Assembly (NCBI RefSeq): GCF_004363075.1
Contig: NZ_SNYN01000002.1
Coordinates: 1 to 64,000 of the forward strand
Source: Actinorugispora endophytica
Lineage (GTDB): Bacteria > Actinomycetota > Actinomycetes > Streptosporangiales > Streptosporangiaceae
Direction: 5' to 3'
DNA length: 64,000 bases
Part shown: positions 8,942-17,673 of the stretch, piece by piece
How the letters are laid out: every line of letters starts with the position of its first letter
Numbering within the stretch: position 1 is the first letter of the stretch
Notes under the pieces: model-generated
The model's input: only the letters and a program-made list of their open reading frames with translations
Told to the model about the DNA's origin: nothing
Database searches by the model: none
Program-made: the position numbers and the translations under genes

Positions 8942-9634
8942 TCACTCCCGGTCGTCGAGGAGGCCCGCGTCGTGGACCAGCAGCGCGATCTGGACGCGGT
9001 TGTTGAGGTCGAGCTTGGCGAGGATGCCGGAGACGTGCGTCTTGACCGTGGGGACGCCGAGGTGGAGCACGGCCCCGATGTCGGCGTTGGACCTGCCCTG
9101 GCCGACCGCGACGGCGACCTCGCGTTCGCGGCCGTTCAGCAGCGCCAGGCGCTCCCGGGCCCGGGAGCGGCGCAGGTCGTGGCCGGAGCGGGCGACGCGG
9201 TCGATGAGGCGGCGGGTCACCGCCGGGGACAGGACCGGGTGGCCCCGGGCCACCCGGCGCACCGCGGTCACGATCTCCTCGGGCGGGGTGTCCTTGAGCA
9301 GGAACCCGGCGGCGCCGGCGCGCAGGGCGCGCAAGACGTGCTCGTCGGCGTCGAAGGTGGTCAGGACGACGACCTCGGGCGCGCCCCGGCGGGCGCGCAG
9401 GGCCTCGGTCGCGGCCAGCCCGTCCACCGACGGCATCCGGATGTCCATCAGCACCACGTCGGGGGCGTGCCGGTCGACGAGGGACGGGACCTCGGAGCCG
9501 TCGCCCGCCTCGGCGACGACGCGGATGTCGGGGGCGCCGCCCAGCATCATCGCCAGGCCGACGCGCACCAGCGGGTCGTCGTCGGCGACGAGCACGCGGA
9601 CGGTCTCGGGCGCGGGGGTTCCGGGTTCGGTCAC
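8942..9634 (-). CDS. NarL/LuxR-type response regulator
   Basis: 230 residues. The receiver domain shows the acidic pocket ADDD (17-20), phospho-acceptor Asp64 in VLMDIRMP and Lys114 in FLLKD. The LuxR HTH is at about 160-222 (LLNGREREVAVAVGQGRSNADIGAVLHLGVPTVKTHVSGIL). The GTG start overlaps the TGA of the sensor kinase by four bases, so the pair is translationally coupled. A direct repeat upstream of the operon is a plausible target. Confidence 0.95.
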   Translation of the reverse strand: MTEPGTPAPETVRVLVADDDPLVRVGLAMMLGGAPDIRVVAEAGDGSEVPSLVDRHAPDVVLMDIRMPSVDGLAATEALRARRGAPEVVVLTTFDADEHVLRALRAGAAGFLLKDTPPEEIVTAVRRVARGHPVLSPAVTRRLIDRVARSGHDLRRSRARERLALLNGREREVAVAVGQGRSNADIGAVLHLGVPTVKTHVSGILAKLDLNNRVQIALLVHDAGLLDDRE

Positions 9635-10776
9635 GGCGACCACGCTAGCCAGGCCGCCAGCCGCCAGCCACCCGACGGGGTGGGGCCGTGCTCCAGGCGC
9701 CCCTCGGCCAGGGCGACGCGCTCGGCCAGGCCCACCAGGCCCTGGCCGAACCGCGCGTCGGGGGCGGGCGCGGCGGCGGGGGCGGTGTTGCGTACCTCGA
9801 CGGTCAGCCCCCGGCCCGCCTCCCCCGCGACGCGGACGCGCACCGGGGCCCCGGGGGCGTGCTTGCGGGCGTTGGTCAGGCCCTCCTGGACGATCCGGTA
9901 GGCGGTGCGGCCCACCCGGTCCGGGACGGTCCCGGTGACATCCTCCTCCAGCTCCACCCGCGTCCCGGCCCGCTCCGACTCCTCGGTGAGCCGCCGGACG
10001 TCGGCGAGGGTGGGCTGGGGCAGCTCGCCGACCGGGGCGCGCAGGACACCCAGGACCTCGCGCAGGTCCTGCAGCGCCCGGTGCGCGTTCTCCCGGATCA
10101 CCCCGGCCGCGCGGGCGACGTCCTCGGGCGGCGCGTCGGGACGGTACTCCAGCGCGCCCGCGTGCACGCTCAGCAACGACAACCGGTGGCCGAGCACGTC
10201 GTGGATCTCCCGGGCGATCTCCTCCCGGACCTGGTTCCGGGCCCGCTCGGCGCGAAGGCGGGCCTCGGACTCGGCCCGGCCGAGCAGCGACAGCGCGAGC
10301 CGGCGCCGGTGGTGGACGAACAGGCCCCAGCCGACCGCGGCGCCCTGGAGCGCGGAGCCGAACAGCAGCAGGAGGACGGGGCCCGCGTCGGGTTCGGGGC
10401 GCAGCACCACGTAGCAGCTCGCGGAGAGCAGGCTCAGCCCGAAGACGGCCGCCGTGGTCCGCGGCGGCCGGTGCACCGCCACCGTGAACAGGCCCACCAG
10501 CATCGCGCCCGCGACCATCTCGGAGAACGCGGACACGGCGACCAGGGCCACGGCGGTCTCGGTCGGCCGGCGGCGGCGCAGCCACAGCGCGGCGCAGCCC
10601 AGCGCCCCGGTGGCCTGGTCGAGGGTGAACAGCCACGGCGGGGGCAGGGGGTGCGTCTCGAGGCGCGTGGCGGCGAGCACCAGGCCGAAGCCCGCGGCGG
10701 CCAGGAACAGGGCGGAGTCCACGGCCCAGTCGCGGGGGCTGCGCCGGGGCCTCGGCGGGGTCTTCTGCTCGTTCAT
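9631..10776 (-). CDS. HisKA_3 sensor histidine kinase
   Basis: 381 residues. Four to five membrane spans in the first 155 residues are followed by a linker helix, the dimerisation/phosphoacceptor motif with His192 (IAREIHDVLGHRLSLLS) and an HATPase domain (RIVQEGLTNARKHAPG, GQGLVGLAERVALAEG). There is almost no extracellular loop, so it likely senses a membrane event, as DesK- and LiaS-type kinases do. It is cotranscribed with the regulator and divergent from two membrane proteins. Confidence 0.94.
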   Translation of the reverse strand: MNEQKTPPRPRRSPRDWAVDSALFLAAAGFGLVLAATRLETHPLPPPWLFTLDQATGALGCAALWLRRRRPTETAVALVAVSAFSEMVAGAMLVGLFTVAVHRPPRTTAAVFGLSLLSASCYVVLRPEPDAGPVLLLLFGSALQGAAVGWGLFVHHRRRLALSLLGRAESEARLRAERARNQVREEIAREIHDVLGHRLSLLSVHAGALEYRPDAPPEDVARAAGVIRENAHRALQDLREVLGVLRAPVGELPQPTLADVRRLTEESERAGTRVELEEDVTGTVPDRVGRTAYRIVQEGLTNARKHAPGAPVRVRVAGEAGRGLTVEVRNTAPAAAPAPDARFGQGLVGLAERVALAEGRLEHGPTPSGGWRLAAWLAWSP

Positions 10777-10832
10777 CGTGCCGAGAGCCTACGGCCCGGG
10801 ACGAAGGTCGGGGCCGGTGCGGGCGCCGGTCC

Positions 10833-10866
10833 ATACCGAAGTCGGGGAGGTCGATACCTCGGTCGG
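10833..10866. promoter_or_regulatory. Direct repeat, candidate response-regulator site
   Basis: ATACCGAAGTCGG (10833-10845) recurs as ATACCTCGGTCGG (10854-10866), exactly 21 bp apart, two helical turns. It lies in the 180-bp gap between the kinase gene and the divergent membrane-protein genes, where a NarL-type dimer would be expected to bind. Confidence 0.5.
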
Positions 10867-10956
10867 ACGCGGGGGCCGAACGGCGGGACCCCGGTCGGGA
10901 GGGGCGGTCCCGACGGCCGATCCGCGCGGGGGCGACGGAGGCCTAGCGTTCGGGGC

Positions 10957-11184
10957 ATGCGCAAAGCCATCCAGTTCCTCGGGGCCTACCTGGTCCTGTC
11001 GGGGATCAGCGGGGTCGTCGACCACCTCGCCGTGCAGCCCGTCATGGGCGTCTTCCTCAACTTCTTCAACCGGGTCGTCATCCCCCGCGTCGACTTCCTG
11101 ACCGGCTACGAGGTCTTCGCGAACCTGGTCCTGTCGGCCATCGGGGTGGCCGTGGTCGTCGCCGCGGAGAGGACGGAGCCGTGA
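10957..11184 (+). CDS. 75-residue two-span membrane protein
   Basis: MRKAIQFLGAYLVLSGISG opens a first hydrophobic segment and NLVLSAIGVAVVVAA forms a second near the C-terminus. I recognise no family. The TGA overlaps the GTG of the next gene by four bases, and the pair faces the two-component operon, which suggests that system controls it. Confidence 0.7.
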   Translation: MRKAIQFLGAYLVLSGISGVVDHLAVQPVMGVFLNFFNRVVIPRVDFLTGYEVFANLVLSAIGVAVVVAAERTEP

Positions 11185-12200
11185 CGGAGGCCGAGGGGAG
11201 TCCGCCGCGTCCGCGCCGCCGGGTCCGCTGGCCCCTCGCCGCGGGACTCCTGGTCCTGGCCCCGCTGAGCGCCGAGTACGCCACCGGCTACGACAGCAGC
11301 ACCGGCGACCCGCTGGCGCTCCTGGGCGGCCTGCTGCTCCTCGCCCCGCTGTACGGGGCGCCCGCCCTGCTGATCCGCGAGGCGGCCCGGCGCCTGGGGG
11401 TGCGCTGGCCGGGGGTCCTCGCCCTCGCGGCGGCGTTCGGGGTCGTCCAGGCGGGGGTGGTGGACCAGTCGCTGTTCAGCGAGTCGTACCGGCGGATCGA
11501 GTACTGGGACGAGATGCTCCTGCCGACGTTCGTCGAACCGCTGGGGTTCAGCGTCTACCTGGCCATGGTCTTCGTCGTCGGCCATGTCGTCTGGAGCTTC
11601 TGCGTCCCGATCGCGCTGGTGGAGTCGCTGGGCCCCGACGCCTCCGGGCGGCCGTGGCTGCGTCTGCCGGGGCTCGCGGGAGCGGTGGCGCTGTACCTGG
11701 CGTCGGCCGCGTTGATCCTGTCCGACCACCTCGCGACCGAGGCCGACCACGCCTCGGCCGCCCAGGTCTGCGGGGCGCTCGCCACCGCCGCGGCCCTGGT
11801 GGTCCTGGCCCTCACCGCGGGCCGCCGCCGCCCCCCGCTCCGGGACGCCGCGGTGCCCCGGCCCCTCGCCGTGGGCGTGGCGGCGCTGGCCGCGGCGGTC
11901 GCGTTCAACCTCGTGCCGGAGAGCAGGGCGGGCACCGCCGCCGGGCTCGCCCTGCTCGTGCTCGCGGCCGCGGCCGTCGGCCGTCTCGCGCGGTCCGCGC
12001 GCTGGGGAGGCCGCCACGTCGCGGCGCTCGCGGCGGGGGCCCTGGTGGCCCACTCCGTCATCGGGTTCCTCGCCGTCCCGCTGGGCGACGTCGAACCGCT
12101 CGCCAAGTACGCGCACAACACCGTGTTCTTCGCGGGTTCGGTGCTGCTGGGCGTGTGGGCGACGCGGCGCGCCCGCCCGGCCGGGGACGCCGGGCGCTGA
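11181..12200 (+). CDS. Multi-span integral membrane protein
   Basis: 339 residues with roughly eight to ten hydrophobic spans (for example WPLAAGLLVLAPLSA, LALLGGLLLLAPLYG, FSVYLAMVFVVGHVVW, AGLALLVLAAAAVG). A conserved-looking YWDEMLLPTF loop follows span three. I do not recognise the family. It is coupled to the preceding small membrane protein and likely forms a complex or shares a stimulus with the adjacent membrane-sensing kinase; this is inferred from position only. Confidence 0.75.
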   Translation: MTEAEGSPPRPRRRVRWPLAAGLLVLAPLSAEYATGYDSSTGDPLALLGGLLLLAPLYGAPALLIREAARRLGVRWPGVLALAAAFGVVQAGVVDQSLFSESYRRIEYWDEMLLPTFVEPLGFSVYLAMVFVVGHVVWSFCVPIALVESLGPDASGRPWLRLPGLAGAVALYLASAALILSDHLATEADHASAAQVCGALATAAALVVLALTAGRRRPPLRDAAVPRPLAVGVAALAAAVAFNLVPESRAGTAAGLALLVLAAAAVGRLARSARWGGRHVAALAAGALVAHSVIGFLAVPLGDVEPLAKYAHNTVFFAGSVLLGVWATRRARPAGDAGR

Positions 12201-12227
12201 GACGGGGCGGGGCCGACCGGGCCGGCC

Positions 12228-12830
12228 TCAGAAGTCGACGGTGAGGTGCTCGCCGATGTGGGCGCGCAGGACGGCGGCCATGTCCACGGACGCCCGGTTC
12301 AGGAGCCACTGCACCTGGAGGCCGTCCATGAGGGCCACGACGCCCTGGGACGCGACGCGCGGGTCGACCCCGGCGCGCAGCGCGCCGCTTCTGGCGGTCT
12401 CCGCGAACGCCTCCTCGATCAGGGAGGTCGTGCGCGTGTAGCGGTCGGCGAAGAACCCGTGCGCCGGGTGGCCCGGGGCGGTGGCCTCGGACGACAGGAC
12501 GCAGTAGAGCTCGACGATCCCGGGCTGCTCGGTGTTGCGGAGGGTGAGCTCGACCAGGCGGCGCAGCAGCTCCACCCCCGTGACGCTCCCCAGGCCGCTG
12601 CGGGCGGCGTCGACCTCGTCGCGGCGCTTGAGGACCTCCAGCAGCAGCGACTCCTTGGTGGGGAAGTGGTGCTGCAGGCCGGCGTGCGTGATCCCGCACC
12701 GCTGCGCGATCTCGCGCAGCGACGCGGACCGGTAGCCGACCTCCCCGAAGAGGGCGATGGCCTCGTCCAGGATCTGCTCGCGCTTGGCGCGCCCCTTGGC
12801 GTAGCCCCGTTGTCGCCGATCGTCCGCCAT
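12228..12830 (-). CDS. TetR-family regulator of the GH3 gene
   Basis: 200 residues. The HTH is at about 15-65 (REQILDEAIALFGEVGYRSASLREIAQRCGITHAGLQHHF) with a C-terminal TetR_C domain. GGGAG precedes the ATG. It is divergent from the GH3 glycosidase gene, with a near-perfect dyad in the 224-bp gap, so it most likely represses that gene and itself; an inducer such as a glycoside would be expected. Confidence 0.9.
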   Translation of the reverse strand: MADDRRQRGYAKGRAKREQILDEAIALFGEVGYRSASLREIAQRCGITHAGLQHHFPTKESLLLEVLKRRDEVDAARSGLGSVTGVELLRRLVELTLRNTEQPGIVELYCVLSSEATAPGHPAHGFFADRYTRTTSLIEEAFAETARSGALRAGVDPRVASQGVVALMDGLQVQWLLNRASVDMAAVLRAHIGEHLTVDF

Positions 12831-12902
12831 CGCTCCCTTTCCCCGGCCGGGTCCGGTCCGTGCACGGCAGCGTAGCGCCGAGGGGCGGAACGGCAAAAGG
12901 GG

Positions 12903-12924
12903 AAACCTTCCACCTGGCAGGTTT
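12903..12924. promoter_or_regulatory. Candidate TetR operator before GH3
   Basis: AAACCTTCC (12903-12911) and GGCAGGTTT (12916-12924) form 9-bp arms with one mismatch around a 4-base centre. The dyad lies between the divergent TetR and GH3 genes. Confidence 0.55.
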
Positions 12925-13054
12925 TCTGTTGTATGGTGAACCACGTCACCTCCGCAGGCCCGGGGAGAGGGCCCCGCCACGTCTGCGACCCCGGAGGAGA
13001 CCGTCGGCCGGACGCGCGGCCGGAGGCCCCACGGCAGAGCATCGGAGAGAGCCC

Positions 13055-15355
13055 ATGGCGACCACCGCAGCATCCGGCACCGCGCCCGAGGACGGGTTCG
13101 ACGTCCCGGCCCTCCTCCAGGAGCTGACCCTGGAGGAGAAGGCCGGGCTCCTGGACGGCTCGGACTTCTGGCACACCCAGCCCGTCGAGCGCCTGGGCAT
13201 CCCGGCGGTCATGGTCACCGACGGGCCGCACGGCCTGCGCAAGCAGCCCGCCCAAGGCGACCACCTCGGCCTCGGCGACAGCGTCCCGGCGACCTGCTTC
13301 CCGCCGGCGGCCGGGATCGCCTCGTCCTGGGACGTCGACCTCATGACCAGGGTCGGGGCGGCCCTCGGCCGCGAGTGCCGCGCGGAGCGGGTCTCCGTGC
13401 TGCTGGGGCCCGGGGTCAACATGAAGAGGACCCCGCTGTGCGGCCGCAACTTCGAGTACTACTCCGAGGACCCGGTCCTGGCGGGGGAGCTGGGCGCGGC
13501 GTTCGTCCGCGGCGTGCAGAGCCAGGGCGTCGGCACGTCGCTCAAGCACTTCGCCGTGAACAACCAGGAGACCGGGCGCATGTCCGTCTCGGCCGAGGTC
13601 GACGAGCGGACTCTGCGCGAGATCTACCTCCCGGCGTTCGAGCGCGTGGTCACCGGCGCGCGCCCGTGGACGGTCATGTGCTCCTACAACCGCGTCAACG
13701 GGGTGTACGCCTCGGAGGACCCCTGGCTGCTCACCGACGTGCTGCGCGGCGACTGGGGGTACGACGGCCTCGTCGTGTCCGACTGGGGGGCGGTCAACCG
13801 GCGCGCCGACGCCGTGGGCGCGGGCCTGGACCTGGAGATGCCCTCGTCCGGCGGCTCCGGGACCCGCGCCGTCCTCGACGCCCTCGCGGCCGGCGAGCTG
13901 AGCGAAGAGGACGTCGACCGCGCGGTCGGGCGCGTGCTGCGGCTCGTCGACCGCGGCCGGGCCGCCCTGGAGCCCGGCCACGCCTTCGACGCGGACGGGC
14001 ACCACGCGCTCGCCCGCGAGGCGGCCGCCGCCAGCGTGGTGCTGCTCAAGAACGAGGGGGGCGTCCTCCCCCTCGACCCCGCGTCGGGCGGCGCGGTGGC
14101 CGTCATCGGCGAGTTCGCGCGGACCCCCCGCTACCAGGGGGCCGGAAGCTCCCAGGTGGTCCCCACCCGCCTGGACGACGCGCTCACGTGCCTGCGGGAG
14201 GCCCTGGGCGGCGCCCGCGACGTCACCTTCGCCGCCGGTTACGCCGTCGACTCCGAGGCGGCCGACCCGGCGCTGGTGGCCGAGGCCGTCGAGCACGCCC
14301 GCGCGGCCGAGGTCGCCGTCGTGTTCCTGGGCCTGCCGCCCTCCTACGAGTCGGAGGGCTACGACCGGCCCCACATGGACCTGCCCGCCCAGCAGGTCGA
14401 ACTCCTGGCCGCGGTCGCCGAGGCCAACCCGAACACCGTCGTCGTGCTGTCGAACGGTTCGGTGGTCACGCTCGAACCGTGGCAATCCCGCGCCAGGGCC
14501 GTCGTCGAGGGATGGCTGCTCGGCCAGGCGGGCGGCAGCGCCATCGCGGACGTGCTGCTGGGCCGGGTGAACCCCTCGGGCAAGCTGGCGGAGACGGTGC
14601 CGGTGCGGTACCGGGACAACCCGACGATCGGCGCTTTCCCCGGCGAGCACGGAACGGTCCGCTACGGCGAGGGCCTGCTCGTCGGCTACCGGTGGTATGA
14701 CGCGCGCGGACTCGACGTCGCCTACCCGTTCGGGCACGGGCTCTCGTACACGACCTTCGCCTACTCCGACCCGCGGGCCACCGTGCTGGACGACGGGGCC
14801 GAGCCCCGGGTCGAGATCGCGTTCACGGTCGCCAACACCGGATCGCGGGCCGGGAAGGAGACCGCCCAGGTCTACGTGGCCGACCCGCAGGCGTCGGTCC
14901 ACCGCCCCGAGCAGGAGCTCAAGGCGTTCGCCAGGGTCGACCTCCAGCCGGGCGAGAGCACGCGCGTGGTCCTGGTCCTGGACGCCCGGGCCTTCGCCTA
15001 CTGGCACACGCCGCTGCGCCGCTGGGCCGTCGAGGGCGGCCTCTTCGAGCTGCGTGTCGGCGCGTCCTCGCGCGACATACGGCTCTCGGCCACCGTCGAG
15101 CTGTCCGGCGAGGACGTCAGGGCGCCGCTGACCCCCGCCTCCGAGGTCGGGACCTGGCTCGACCACCCCACGGCCGGGCCGCGCCTGCGCGAGGCCCTGG
15201 GGGTGGGCCCCATGGCGGGGATGCTCGATGACCCCCAGCACGGCCGGATGTTCCGCTCGATCCCCCTCGACCGGTTCTCGCGCTTCCCCGGATCCCCCGT
15301 CACCGAGCGGCAGCTGGAGGACTGGGCCGCCGAGGCCGACGCCGCGCGTTCCTGA
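13055..15355 (+). CDS. GH3 beta-glycosidase
   Basis: 766 residues without a signal peptide. The order is GH3 N-domain (nucleophile Asp243 in VVSDWGA, substrate loop KHFAVNNQE at about 164-172), GH3 C-domain (about 320-560) and a fibronectin III-like domain at the C-terminus. This layout is typical of cytoplasmic beta-glucosidases and related exo-enzymes that cleave imported oligosaccharides or plant glycosides. GGAGA precedes the ATG at 13055. The 191 bases after the gene show nothing of note. Confidence 0.93.
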   Translation: MATTAASGTAPEDGFDVPALLQELTLEEKAGLLDGSDFWHTQPVERLGIPAVMVTDGPHGLRKQPAQGDHLGLGDSVPATCFPPAAGIASSWDVDLMTRVGAALGRECRAERVSVLLGPGVNMKRTPLCGRNFEYYSEDPVLAGELGAAFVRGVQSQGVGTSLKHFAVNNQETGRMSVSAEVDERTLREIYLPAFERVVTGARPWTVMCSYNRVNGVYASEDPWLLTDVLRGDWGYDGLVVSDWGAVNRRADAVGAGLDLEMPSSGGSGTRAVLDALAAGELSEEDVDRAVGRVLRLVDRGRAALEPGHAFDADGHHALAREAAAASVVLLKNEGGVLPLDPASGGAVAVIGEFARTPRYQGAGSSQVVPTRLDDALTCLREALGGARDVTFAAGYAVDSEAADPALVAEAVEHARAAEVAVVFLGLPPSYESEGYDRPHMDLPAQQVELLAAVAEANPNTVVVLSNGSVVTLEPWQSRARAVVEGWLLGQAGGSAIADVLLGRVNPSGKLAETVPVRYRDNPTIGAFPGEHGTVRYGEGLLVGYRWYDARGLDVAYPFGHGLSYTTFAYSDPRATVLDDGAEPRVEIAFTVANTGSRAGKETAQVYVADPQASVHRPEQELKAFARVDLQPGESTRVVLVLDARAFAYWHTPLRRWAVEGGLFELRVGASSRDIRLSATVELSGEDVRAPLTPASEVGTWLDHPTAGPRLREALGVGPMAGMLDDPQHGRMFRSIPLDRFSRFPGSPVTERQLEDWAAEADAARS

Positions 15356-15546
15356 CCGCGGACCGCCGCCCCCGGCCCCCGCCCGGGGCAAGGGGCGGCT
15401 CCTCGCCGACTACGGCGTGATCGAGGCCGTCCGGGACCGGGGAGCGGCCGGTGACCAGCGGTTCGGCGAGCCTCTTGCGCCCACGGCCGTCAACAGTGAA
15501 AGGTGGAAACGCGCGGAGCGGGCACCGGACTAGGGGGTGGTCGGGT

Positions 15547-16905
15547 ATGTCCCAGGACGCCGGTGACACCGGGAACGGACTGGACGGGGTACTCGAGCAG
15601 GCGCTGTCGCGGCTGATCCTGCTGGCCGAGGTGAGCACCGTCCTGGGCAGCAGCCTGGACGGTGACGACGTGCCGCGGCGGCTCGCCCGGCTGCTGGTGC
15701 CGCAGCTGGCCGACTGGTGCGAGGTCGACCTGCTGGAAGACGGCCTGTACCGCGCCGCGCTGGTGCACCGCGACTCCGACACGGTGCTGCCCCCCGAAGC
15801 CGAGAGAGCGCTGCCCGACCCCGATCCGCTCTCGAAGAGCCCCGTGGAGCGCGTGCTGGCGGGGGAGGGGCCGCTGCTGGTGGAGGAGTTCGCCGCCGCC
15901 GCCACCCCGCTGGAGCGCGCGCACAGGGAGCTGACCGACGCCCTGGGCGCGCGCACCGAGATCCTGGCCCCCCTGCACGTGCGGCAGCGCGTCCTGGGGG
16001 TTCTGAGCCTGGTGCGCACCGACCCCGAGCACCCGCTGACAAAGGACGACCTGGCCCTGGTCGAGGACGTGGCGCGCCGGGCGGGGCTCGCCCTGGACAA
16101 CGCCCGGCTCTACGCCGCCCAGCGCGACGCCGCCCAGGACTTCCAACGCGCGCTGCTCCCCGTGCTGCCCGCCGTGGACCACCTGAAGCTGGCGGCCCGC
16201 TACACCGCCGCCCAGGTCGGGGCAGAGGTGGGCGGGGACTGGTACGACGCGTTCGTGCTGCCCGACGGCGTCACCGCGCTGGCCGTCGGAGACGTCAGCG
16301 GGCACGACCTGGCGGCCGCGGTGCAGATGTCGAAACTGCAGAACATGCTGCGGGCGCTGGCGTGGGACAACGTGGAACCGCCCAGCGGGGTGATGCGGCG
16401 TCTCGACGGCCTCTTCCAGTACCTGTCCGACGAGCGCACGGCCACCGCCGTCTACGGGCGCGTCGAAGGGCCGGTCGGCGGCCCGTGGCACTGGCGCTGG
16501 TGCAACGCGGGCCACCCGGCGCCGCTGCTCGTCACCCATGAGGGCAAGACCCGCTACCTCACCGAGGGGCACGGCGTCCTGCTCGGATTCGACGCCTCCT
16601 ACCAGCGCCGCGACGCCAGGGAGGCGCTGCCGCCGCTCTCCACGCTGCTGCTCTACACCGACGGCCTGGTCGAGCGCCGCGGCGAGCTGCTCGACCGGGG
16701 GATGGCCCGGCTGCGCCAGCAGGCGGCGCTGCTGGCGAGGGAACCCGTCGACGCCTTCTGCGACGGCATCCTGGCGGGCATGCCCACCGTCCCCGAGGAC
16801 GACGTCGTCCTGCTCGCCCTGCGCGTCCCTCAGGCGGACCCGGGCGCGACCGGCCAGAGCGGGCCGCCGGTCAGCGCCCGGTCGGTACCTCGCCGGTCTC
16901 GGTGA
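15547..16905 (+). CDS. GAF-domain SpoIIE/PP2C phosphatase
   Basis: 452 residues. A GAF domain occupies about 15-190 and a PPM/SpoIIE serine phosphatase domain about 210-440, with metal-binding motifs GGDWYDAF, VGDVSGHD, CNAGHPAPLL and LLYTDGLVE. Proteins of this type dephosphorylate anti-anti-sigma STAS proteins in partner-switching control of sigma factors. There is no kinase domain or membrane span. The ATG at 15547 is preceded by a G-rich AGGGGGTGG. The last 35 bp overlap the convergent ANTAR gene. A STAS protein is encoded elsewhere in the window (52711) and could be a target. Confidence 0.92.
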   Translation: MSQDAGDTGNGLDGVLEQALSRLILLAEVSTVLGSSLDGDDVPRRLARLLVPQLADWCEVDLLEDGLYRAALVHRDSDTVLPPEAERALPDPDPLSKSPVERVLAGEGPLLVEEFAAAATPLERAHRELTDALGARTEILAPLHVRQRVLGVLSLVRTDPEHPLTKDDLALVEDVARRAGLALDNARLYAAQRDAAQDFQRALLPVLPAVDHLKLAARYTAAQVGAEVGGDWYDAFVLPDGVTALAVGDVSGHDLAAAVQMSKLQNMLRALAWDNVEPPSGVMRRLDGLFQYLSDERTATAVYGRVEGPVGGPWHWRWCNAGHPAPLLVTHEGKTRYLTEGHGVLLGFDASYQRRDAREALPPLSTLLLYTDGLVERRGELLDRGMARLRQQAALLAREPVDAFCDGILAGMPTVPEDDVVLLALRVPQADPGATGQSGPPVSARSVPRRSR

Positions 16906-17569
16906 GCCGGCGCGCCACCTCGCGGAGTTTGACGTTGGACTCCATGGACGCCCGCTTGAGCACCTCGAAGGCCTGCTCGCCGGTGATCCGGTACCGCTCC
17001 ATCAGGATTCCCACCGCCGCGCCGATCTCCTGGCGGGTGGCGTAGCCGGCGCGCAGGGTCTCGGCCCGCTGGGCGGCGGCGATCGCCACGGACGCGTGCG
17101 AGGCGAAGACCCAGCCGATCTCCCGCGCGCGCTCGTCGAAGGCGCGCGGCTCGCGCGAGTACAGGTCCAGCGCGCCGAAGACCCCGTCGTGGGCGAACAG
17201 CTCGAAGCCCATCATGCTCGCGACCCCCAGCGCCACCGCCCTCGGCCGGTAGCGCGGCCAGCGGGTCTCCGCGGCCATGTCCGGGACCAGGAAGCTGCTC
17301 TCGTTCCGGGCGGCGTCCAGGCACGGCCCCTCGTCGCACTCGAACTGAGCCCGGTCCGACTCCCTGACCAGGTCGCCCGACGCCGAAGGGGTCTCGAAGT
17401 CGCGCCGCCGGTCCAGCACCAGGACGCCCGCCTCCTCGCAGCCGTCGACCGTCTCCACCGCCAGCCGGACGATCGCGTCGAGGACGTTCGGCAGCGCCTC
17501 GTGGGCGATCAGCCCTCTGGCGACCTCGGCGAACACCTTCGTGAGCTCTTCGGGTCGGACGTCACTCAC
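16871..17569 (-). CDS. GAF-ANTAR antiterminator/transcription regulator
   Basis: 232 residues: GAF domain at about 15-165 (LPNVLDAIVRLAVETVDGCEEAGVLVLD), then an ANTAR RNA-binding domain (LRAGYATRQEIGAAVGILMERYRITGEQAFEVLKRAS). ANTAR proteins bind paired hairpins in mRNA leaders and prevent termination. GAGGAG precedes the GTG at 17569. Actinobacteria keep many such stand-alone GAF-ANTAR proteins. Its 3' end overlaps that of the SpoIIE-type phosphatase gene. Confidence 0.92.
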   Translation of the reverse strand: MSDVRPEELTKVFAEVARGLIAHEALPNVLDAIVRLAVETVDGCEEAGVLVLDRRRDFETPSASGDLVRESDRAQFECDEGPCLDAARNESSFLVPDMAAETRWPRYRPRAVALGVASMMGFELFAHDGVFGALDLYSREPRAFDERAREIGWVFASHASVAIAAAQRAETLRAGYATRQEIGAAVGILMERYRITGEQAFEVLKRASMESNVKLREVARRLTETGEVPTGR

Positions 17570-17673
17570 GGAACCACTCCTCGCACGGATCGCGTCCCCG
17601 GGCATCCGCGACCCGGGGCCCATTCCCCTACCCCGAAGGGGTTCCGTCAGTCCACGGGCGCGGGGAGCGGCCG

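Noticed and set aside
6186-9938. 1250-residue plus-strand open frame
   Set aside because: It crosses several well-identified genes on both strands; composition is Arg/Pro/Gly-rich shadow translation with no domain.
12419-15391. 990-residue minus-strand open frame across the GH3 gene
   Set aside because: Antisense shadow of GH3; only its last part overlaps the TetR gene in a wrong frame.
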